Shown here: in pieces, positions 57,001 to 64,000 of the stretch
Position numbering within the stretch: position 1 is the stretch's first letter
How the letters are laid out: every line of letters starts with the position of its first letter
From: Panicum virgatum
Lineage: Eukaryota > Streptophyta > Magnoliopsida > Poales > Poaceae
Assembly (NCBI RefSeq): GCF_016808335.1
Contig: NC_053153.1
Location: 17,433,033-17,497,032 of the forward strand
Reading direction: 5' to 3'
Length of the DNA: 64,000 bases
Notes under the pieces: generated by a model
The model's database searches: none
Seen by the model: the letters and a program-made list of their open reading frames with translations, nothing else
What the model was told of the DNA's origin: nothing
Made by a program: the position numbers and the translations under genes

Positions 57001-58456
57001 ATTTTTCCAATTTTTCTGTGATTTGTTTCGCATTTTAGAATTTACTGGTATACACTGGAATACTTGCAGAAACACCCTTGAACGAAAAAAAGAATTTACA
57101 ACCGGGTCCTTCGCCGGCCTTCTCCGCCGCTGCAGCTCGCCGGTGGTGTTCTGCTAGGCAGGGCTTACCGGGGCTGCAACGGGGAGGCGTGTGGGAGAGT
57201 AAGGATTGAGGAACACCCACCCTGGTCGGCGTTCGAGGGTTTGACACACGGATTCGAGCTCGTCGGCGTCAATGGCGGGGCGGTTGTTCGGTTCGCCGGT
57301 GCTGGAGGTGAAGGAGGGCTCGGGGTAGGGGAACAAGGCACGCACGAGCACCGCGTGAGCTTGTGGATGCTTTTGGGGTAGCTGTCGTGCTCGGTCTCCC
57401 TCTGAGCTGGCCGGTCCGCGGTGAGCCCGAGCTCGCCGGCCGCGGCGCAAAAGGGGAACGGCGTCCGGAGGAAGATTTGGCTCGATTCCGCGCGCGTATA
57501 GCTTATCTAGGAGGTGGCGAAGCTGCTGCGGTGGTCGGATGGGGCAATGCACGGCTGGGTTAGCCGGTCCGCGCGAGCTGGATCTAGGCGGCCATGGCGG
57601 AGCGGCGGGAGGAGGAAGAAGGAGGAGAAGGGGCGCAACGATGGAGCTCTGGGGGTTCTTATAGTCCAAGGAGTGCCTGGGCGAGGGATGTGGTGTCTGG
57701 GGGCGGTCGATTTTGGCCCTGGGCGACTCAACGGCGAGCGAGCGGAGGAGGCAGCGGCGCTGCGCCGGCCGGGTGTGTCGTGGCGGCTCGGGGAGACGTC
57801 TGGGACGCGTGTGCGCGCGAGGAGGTGCCAAGGGGCGGCCAGGTGGCGCTGAGAGGTTTCCCCGGGTCCATTTGGCCGCGGGCGCGCGGTGGACGAGGTC
57901 CACCGGCGGCGTACGGCGGGCGGCGGGAAACAGAGCACCGGAGAGAGAGAGAGAGAGGTGAAGGTGAGGGCCTATCTGTGATTTCTAAAAATCCAGGGAC
58001 CTCTCGGTAAACTAAAATTATCTCCTATTTGGAGGGCTCAAATGGAAAAGTGTTGAATACCACTTTTGCATAACTTTTCAAGATCTACAACTTTCGTGTT
58101 ATGCAAATTTTCATTTGAAACCCACATTTTGAACTATTTGTACATTTGCGAATTTGCACAAAAGGACTTTGGTTTTATTCAGTTTTTGACTTGATTTTGG
58201 CTGAAGTTCAATTGAGCACATGTCAATTGAAGCACCTCTCATAATCCAACTAAAATTTTGTGCACCTTTTTGAATTGAAATTTGAATAGCTTTTCACTTT
58301 TTTTGTTGTCTCCTTTAATTTCTTTTGTATAATTTGTCCTTTATTTGCCCCTTTCTTTTTGAATCAATTCCCAAATTTTTCTTTTAACTTTAATTAAGGT
58401 ACATTGATTGTATTTAAAAGTACTGACACCTGAGGTGTCACACCTGAGGTGTCACA
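54084..58456. repeat. Solo LTR of a Tekay-like family
   Basis: 4373 bp, TGTGGCGGAACCACCC ... GAGGTGTCACA, with no internal coding domain. It is related to, but clearly diverged from, the LTRs at 20956 and 32266: same termini, the inverted repeat CTGAGTATACTAATACTCAG (54583-54602), the AT-rich middle and a GC-rich block (about 57100-57960). The right end carries a direct duplication of CACCTGAGGTGTCA. Orientation is like the full-length element, by comparison of LTR order. Confidence -1.
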
Positions 58457-58461
58457 CCTGG

Positions 58462-58754
58462 AACTCGAGGGGGACGGTACCGTGTCTGGTAGCTCGGTGG
58501 TCAGCCGCCTGCGAGCGCTAGGCGGCCGGATCGCCGAGCACGCCAAGAGCACTTTCCGCCTCGGTGTCCTGCGAGCCCTCACCGTTGCCTCGACGCACTA
58601 CATTATGGACCTCCAGAGGGTGTCGTCGAAGTACGTCGTCCCAACCGACGCCGATGCGGATGCTGCGTCGGCCATCATGGATGACGCCGACGCAGCCGCC
58701 GAGGAGTTCGCCACTGTCCTGGCTGGGAAGCTTGAAGCTGACATCCCCCCATAG
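58462..58754 (+). pseudogene. Antisense extra gene of the Tat-like element, last part
   Basis: Open to a stop at 58752-58754. Continues the coiled-coil protein interrupted at 54078, with LELEGDGTVSGSSVVSRLRA, HAKSTFRLGVLRALTVASTH and an acidic Asp/Ala-rich C-terminus (DADADAASAIMDDADAAAEE). Downstream (58755-59165) there is no gene; an AT-rich stretch at 58830-58930 could hold the polyadenylation site of this gene facing that of gag-pol. Confidence -1.
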
Positions 58755-59165
58755 CTGAATTCGATGCCGTTGAAGACCCGCAAGGGGGGAGGATGACCTG
58801 TAGGAAGTCTGGGCCTCGGAGCCCATGTAATAAGTTAGTACTTATCGTAATCGTACTTTTGGATTTAAGAAATTCGTTATTGTAAATCGACAGTACACGA
58901 GAAACTTAGATATGGAAATTTAGATACGAAAATTTTTCGAAAAAATGTTGGAGATTTTTTGGGACGTTCGGGGGTTCCCCCGTAGTAGGACCCGAGGGAG
59001 GCTTGGCTTTGCCGAGGGTAAAGCCGAGCGTACCTCAGTGTTCGTGCGCATCCGAGCCCCCGAGGGTTCGGAGAGTTCCCAAAGATAAATAAGTAAAGCA
59101 TACTCCTTTATTGCTTTGGGAAATTTTAAATACGAGTACAAGTGATGAACAAATAGCTTGGAATT

Positions 59166-62100
59166 CTAAGGATAGAAGCCACGTAGCTGCTGTATGTTCC
59201 AGGCATTGGTGAAGACTTCGCCATTTTCGTTCGCCAGCTTGTACGTGCCGGGCTTGAGCACCTCCGCGATGATGTACGGGCCTTCCCATGTCGGTGAAAG
59301 CTTGTGGCGTTCCCTGTTGTCCTGTCGAAGCCTCAGCACCAAGTCGCCCTTGTTGAGGTCTCGGCGTCGAACCCTCTGCGCTTGATACCTTCGCAGGGAC
59401 TGATGATAACGTGCTTGGTGAAGGAGCGCCACGTCTCGAGCCTCGTCCACTTGGTCCAGCGAGTCCTCGCGGGCTTGCTGGTTCTGCTGCTCTTGATAGG
59501 TCTTGAGCCTCGGTGACCCATACTCCAAGTCTGTGGGGAGCATGGCCTCGGCGCCATAGACGAGGAAGAATGGTGTAAAGCCCGTGGCTCTGCTTGGGGT
59601 CGTCCTCATGCTCTAGATAACCGAGGGCAGCTCTGTGAGCCACCTCCGGCCAAACTTGTTCAGCTTGTTGATGATCCTTGGCTTGAGGCCTTGGAGGATC
59701 ATGCCATTGGCACGTTCCACTTGGCCGTTCGTCTGTGGGTGTGCCACTGCCGACCAGTCCACGCGTATGTGGTAGCTGTCGCAGAATGCCAAGAATTTCT
59801 TGCCCGTGAACTAGGTGCCGTTGTCGGTGACGATCGAATTCGGGACCCCGAACTTGAAGACCATGTCAGTAAAGAACAGAACAGCTTGCTCGGATCTAAT
59901 CTTGCCGATGGGTCGAGCCTCGATCCACTTGGAGAATTTGTCTATTGCCACCAACAAGTTGGTGTAGCCCCCGGGCGCCTTCTGCAGCGGGCCAACGTGG
60001 TCCAATCCCCACACTGCAAACGGCCACGTGATGGGGATGGTCTGCAGAGCGTGGGCTGGGAGGTGCGTCTTTCGAGCGTAGAACTGGCAACTCTCGCAGG
60101 TACGCACGACGTCAGTGGCGTCGGCGACCGCGGTGGGCCAGTAAAAGCCTTGCCAAAACGCGTTACCCACGAGGGTGCGCGGTGCGGCGAAGTGACCGCA
60201 GATACCAGCGTGGATGTCACAGATCAGCTCCTTGCCCTCGGGGAAGGGGATGCATCGTTGCAGAACGCCCGAGGGACTACGCTTGTACAGCTCATCGTCG
60301 ATCAAGACGAAGGACTTGGCCCGCCTCGCGACGCGCCGTGCTTGAGCGCGAAATATCCAGTCAAGGTACTGGGTGCGCCAATCTCGCGAAGGCGGGGCCT
60401 TGTCGATCTCCATTGCTTCAGCCTCGTCCACAGAGGAGGTCTCGAAGTCAGTGTCCTTGACCTCGGACTCCTCTGTCGAGGGGTTCCCGCCGGGGGGCTC
60501 ATTGTTCGAGGGACCCGGTTCCGCCGGATCCTTGAAATCGACGGAGGGCTTGGCGATGTTGCGAGCAAAGATGTTCGGGGGGACGGTGGTCCAACCTGAC
60601 GCGATCTTGGCAATTTTGTCGGCATCCTCGTTGTACTTGCCCGGGACGTGGTTGAGTTCTAGGCCGTCGAATTTGTCTTCGAGGCGGCGTACTGCATTGC
60701 AGTATACCTCCATCTTCGTGTCGTGATAGCTAGACTCCTTCATCACTTTGTCGATGACGAGCTGAGAGTCACTGCGTACGTCGAGACGCTTGACGCCGAG
60801 CTCGATGGCGATGCGGAGGGCACTGAGGAGGGCCTCGTAGTCTGCCATATTGTTGGATGCAGGGAAGTATAGGCGAATTACGTAGCGCATGTGCTCTCCG
60901 AGGGGTGAGATGAAGAGGAGGCTGGCGCCGGCGCCGGTTTTCATCTCTCCCAAAGGGAAAGACGAGACAGCGGTGACGGGATGAGCCTCGAAGTAGTGGT
61001 GCAGCTTGCGCCGAGCCAAGACCACCGCGTATAGCAGCTTCTGGATCTGCGGATAGCATGTCTTGGTTTCGGACAACACTTCGCTGATGTAGTACACTGG
61101 CCGTTGGACAGGCAGAGCGTGGCCCTCCTCTTGTCTTTCGACAACAATCACCGCGCTGACCACTTGGGTCGTCGCAGCTACGTACAGGTAGAGGGGCTCG
61201 CCGTCTATGGGTGGTGTGAGAATGGGGGCATGAGCGAGCGATGCCTTCAGCCTGTCGAGGGCTTCTTGAGCCTCTGGGGTCCACGTGAAGTGCTCAGTTT
61301 TCCTCAGGAGTCGGTATAGAGGCAAGGTTTTTTCGCCGAGGCGTGAGATGAAATGGCTGAGAGCTGCGAGGCAGCCCATGACCCTCTGTACCCCCTTCAA
61401 GTCTCGGATCGGTCCCATCCGTGTGATGGCCTCGACTTTTTCAGGGTTGGGTTTGATGCCCTGCTGGGAGACAATGAAACCCAAGAGCATGCCTCGAGGT
61501 ACGCCAAAAACGCAATCGAACGCGATCCTGAGATCAGCGACCAAGTCGTCCGCCTTCCTGGATTTCACAATGATGTCATTGACATATGCCTCTACGTTAC
61601 GCCGCTGGTATGTAGCTCCGGCGTTTCTGAGGCCAAAAGGCATCGTGACATAGCAGTACATGCCGAACAGTGTGATAAAAGAGGTCGCGAGCTGGTCGGA
61701 CTCTTTCACCTAGATTTGGTGGTAACCAGAATAAGCATCAAGAAAGGATAAAAGTTCGCATCCCGCTGTTGAATCAACGATTTGATCAATACGCGGCAAA
61801 GAAAAGGGAACCTTCGGACATGCTTTATTTAAACTAGTGTAGTCTACGTACATCCTCCAACTTCCATTATTTTTCTTCACTAATATAGGATTTGCTAGCC
61901 ACTCGGGATGGAATACATCCTTGATGAATCCGGCCGCCAGAAGTTTCTGCAGCTCCTCACCGATCGCCCGGCGCTTGAGCTCGTCGAAGCGTCGCAGGTG
62001 CTGCTTCACCGGCTTGGAGTTGTGTCAGATGTTAAGGGAGTGCTCGGCGACCTCCCTCGGTATGCCAGGCATGTCCGAGGGGCTCCACGCAAAGATGTCT

Positions 62101-62982
62101 ACGTTGGCTCGGAGAAAGTCGACGAGCACCACTTCCGATTTGCTGTCGAGGGTAGCGCTGACCTGCAACGCCATGTCATCGATGTGATTCGGGTTGAGGG
62201 GCACCTTGTTGATACCCTCGGCGGGTTCGAAGCTGCCCGCGTGCCGGTGCATGGAGTCCAAGGCCTCGCTTGCCATTTTGTCGAGGGTAGCCGCGAGGGC
62301 CTCGTCCTCCGCTTGAGCCTCCGCGTGCTCGACGCACTCGACGTCGCACTCGTAGGCAGGCGTGCTCGAACAAGGAGCCAACGGTGATGACACTCCTCGG
62401 ACCCGGCATCTTCAGCTTGAGGTAGGTGTAGTTGGGGATGGCCTTGAACTTGGCGTAGCAGGGACGGCCAAGGATGGCATGGTAGGCTCCCTGAAACCCC
62501 ACCACCTCAAAGGTGAGCACTTCCTTGCGGAAGTTGGCTGCCGTGCCGAAGCAGACGGGTAGGTCGATCTGGCCGAGGGGTTGGACTCGCATCCCCGGCG
62601 CAATGCCACGAAATGGCGACTTGCTGGGGTGGGGCTTGTCCAATCCAATCCCCATGAGCTCCAAGGAGTGGGCATACATGATGTTGAGGCTGCTGCCTCC
62701 GTCCATGAGCACCTTGGAGAAGCGAGTGTTGCCGATGATGGGGTCGACAACAAGCGGGTACCATCCCGGGTGTGGGACGTAGTCGGGGTGGTCCTCGCGG
62801 CCGAAGGAAATGGTGTCCTCCGACCAGTCGAGGTAGGATGGCATGGCCTTGGTGACGGAGAAGACTTCCCAGTGCTTATGCTTGCGCTGCCGAGAGGTCA
62901 TGTTCATTGTCGGACCTCCGGAGATGAAGTAGGCGTTCTCCACTGGGGGGGAACTCATCATCTCCACCTTTGTCGCCAGCAT
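59166..62982 (-). pseudogene. Tat-like pol: protease, RT, RNase H, integrase (broken)
   Basis: Protease-like region at 62.9-62.4 kb (VLMDGGSSLNIMYAHSLELM), RT from about 62.0 kb (WRMYVDYTSLNKACPK; SFLDAYSGYHQI; MPFGLRNAGATYQ), RNase H at 60.9-60.6 kb (SDSQLVIDKV, HVPGKYNEDAD), integrase at 60.3-59.2 kb (WGLDHVGPL; SIVTDNGT; TNGQVERANG). The terminus is WNIQQLRGFYP, with a TAG at 59166-59168 and no chromodomain. Defects: RT box reads YVNDIIVKS where YVDD is expected; TAG at about 61711; TAG at about 59813 (after DNGT); TAG near 59608; frameshift near 62370. Non-functional. Confidence -1.
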
Positions 62983-64000
62983 CCTTCATCTTGTCTTCGT
63001 CGCGATGCGCGACGCGGTTGTAGTACTTCCGGAGCATCTCGCACTGCTCAAGGGTGTGGTTGACCGAGCCCATGTGGTAAGGGCACGGCTTCTTGAGCAT
63101 ATCGTCGAACAGGCCGCCACCACCTCGAGGGGGGCATCGAGGTCCTTTGCGGTCCGGCGCAGCGACAAAGGCCTCGTCGGAGTCCCCCGCCTGTCCCGGT
63201 CTGCGCTGGTTCGGTGGGGCCGTCTTCTTTCCTTTTTTCCCCCGCTTTTGCTTCTTGGCGGGGGTGTTGTTCTTGGTGATGCTGCCCTCTGCGGGGGCAT
63301 CTTCCTTGCGCTTGTTTGCCTTGCCATCAAAGATGGCACCAACTACCTCCTCGCCGGCGGCGTAATTGGTGGCGGCATCGAACAGCTCGTTGGTACTGGC
63401 GGGACGGCTTCGCGCATGCTCGTGCACTAGGTTCCTGCACGTCGTGCCTTCGAGGAAGGCGTTGATGAACTCGACGTGGGTGACGCCGGGGAGCTCGGTG
63501 CATTGCTTGGAAAAGCTCCGCACGTAGTCGCGCAGGGACTCATTGACTTTCTGCCGACACCCTTTGAGGTCCCAGGAGTTCCCAAGGCGCATGTAAGTGC
63601 CCTGGAAGTTGCCCACAAAGACCTTGACGAGGTCGGCCTAGTCATGGATCTGGTCCGCGGGCAAGTGCTCGAGCCACGTTCTTGTGGCGTTAGCTAGGCG
63701 AAGGGGGAGGTTACGAATGATGACCGCGTTGTCCGTCGCACCGTCCAGCGTCGTTGAGCCAGACCGCGGGATCGGTCTCGCCCAAGTACTTGACGAGGGT
63801 GGTGGGCTGTCGAAAGCGCTGGGGAAAGGGAGCGGTACGAATCTCCCGACTGAACACACAGGTGCCCGGAGGCTCCGGTGACTCGCTCCTGTCGTGCTCG
63901 GGGTCGAAGCGACCACCCCATCGAGGGGTGTACTTCCTGCCGGCGTGTCCGCGCGTGTCATGGAGTCGCTCCCTTGCAGGAGTCTTTCCGATGCGGTTGT
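62983..64000 (-). pseudogene. Tat-like gag, C-terminal part, truncated by the window edge
   Basis: Contains RNLPLRLANATRTWLEHLPA, GNSWDLKGCRQKVNESLRDY, RSFSKQCTELPGVTHVEFINAF and a Lys-rich stretch, followed by PCPYHMGSVNHTLEQCEMLR (a zinc-knuckle-like C...H...C segment), typical of Tat gag. An in-frame TAG occurs near 63639. The N-terminus and the 5' LTR lie outside the window. Confidence -1.

Larger units (their letters stand above)
47737..64000 (-). mobile_element. Ty3-gypsy element of the Tat/Grande type, partial (right part outside window)
   Basis: An LTR at 47737-49078, a polypurine tract beside it, an antisense extra gene, then gag-pol on the minus strand running off the right edge. 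There is no chromodomain after integrase, and an additional ORF lies between pol and 3' LTR in antisense; both are features of Tat-lineage elements (Grande, Retand). A solo LTR is inserted at 54084-58456. The coding parts carry several stops and frameshifts. Confidence -1.

Noticed and set aside
59691..60599. 302-codon plus-strand ORF
   Set aside because: Exact shadow of the Tat-like integrase/RNase H reading frame on the minus strand.

Overview
This is a plant nuclear window, almost certainly from a panicoid grass (Panicum/Setaria/Sorghum-like). The evidence is a many-exon brassinosteroid P450 with grass-type sequence, grass-type MITEs, and grass families of CACTA, MULE and Ty3-gypsy elements. 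Only one ordinary host gene is present; about 90% of the window is transposable element in nested layers.

Layout. 1-5642: CYP85A1 (brassinosteroid C-6 oxidase) on the minus strand, seven exons plus part of the eighth, with its promoter; one MITE lies in intron 2 and a related one upstream. 5643-44920: one CACTA (En/Spm) element of about 39 kb, bounded by CACTACTACAG-type ends and a perfect 3-bp target duplication (GAT). Its own genes run on the minus strand: a small ORF, a broken TNP2 transposase (39863-43093) and a broken ORF1 (Transposase_24 plus an Ulp1-like C48 module). Two elements sit inside it. A Mutator-like element (about 5917-17863) carries a FAR1-type transposase (plus) convergent with an Ulp1-like cysteine protease gene (minus). 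A 15.3-kb Ty3-gypsy chromovirus (20956-36222, Tekay/Del-like, LTRs of about 3.96 kb, TSD CTTTC) splits CACTA ORF1 in two. 44921-47736: host intergenic DNA with a third copy of the MITE family and an interleaved foldback element. 47737 to the right edge: a Tat/Grande-like gypsy element, with its 3' LTR, an antisense extra gene of the Transposase_28 type, and a minus-strand gag-pol leaving the window. A 4.37-kb solo LTR (54084-58456, TSD CCTGG), related to the Tekay-like LTRs, lies inside that antisense gene.

How the pieces fit. CYP85A1 makes castasterone in the ER and its promoter has three brassinosteroid-response (CGTGYG) motifs. Everything to its right is parasitic DNA. Each retroelement gene set is broken by in-frame stops, frameshifts or lost catalytic residues, although the two Tekay-like LTRs are still nearly identical. 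The points most worth a second look are: two different DNA transposons nested together that each keep Ulp1-like catalytic residues; a tandem, covarying RNA-hairpin unit in the Tekay-like leader with an extra ORF downstream; and a TTGCAA-saturated MULE.
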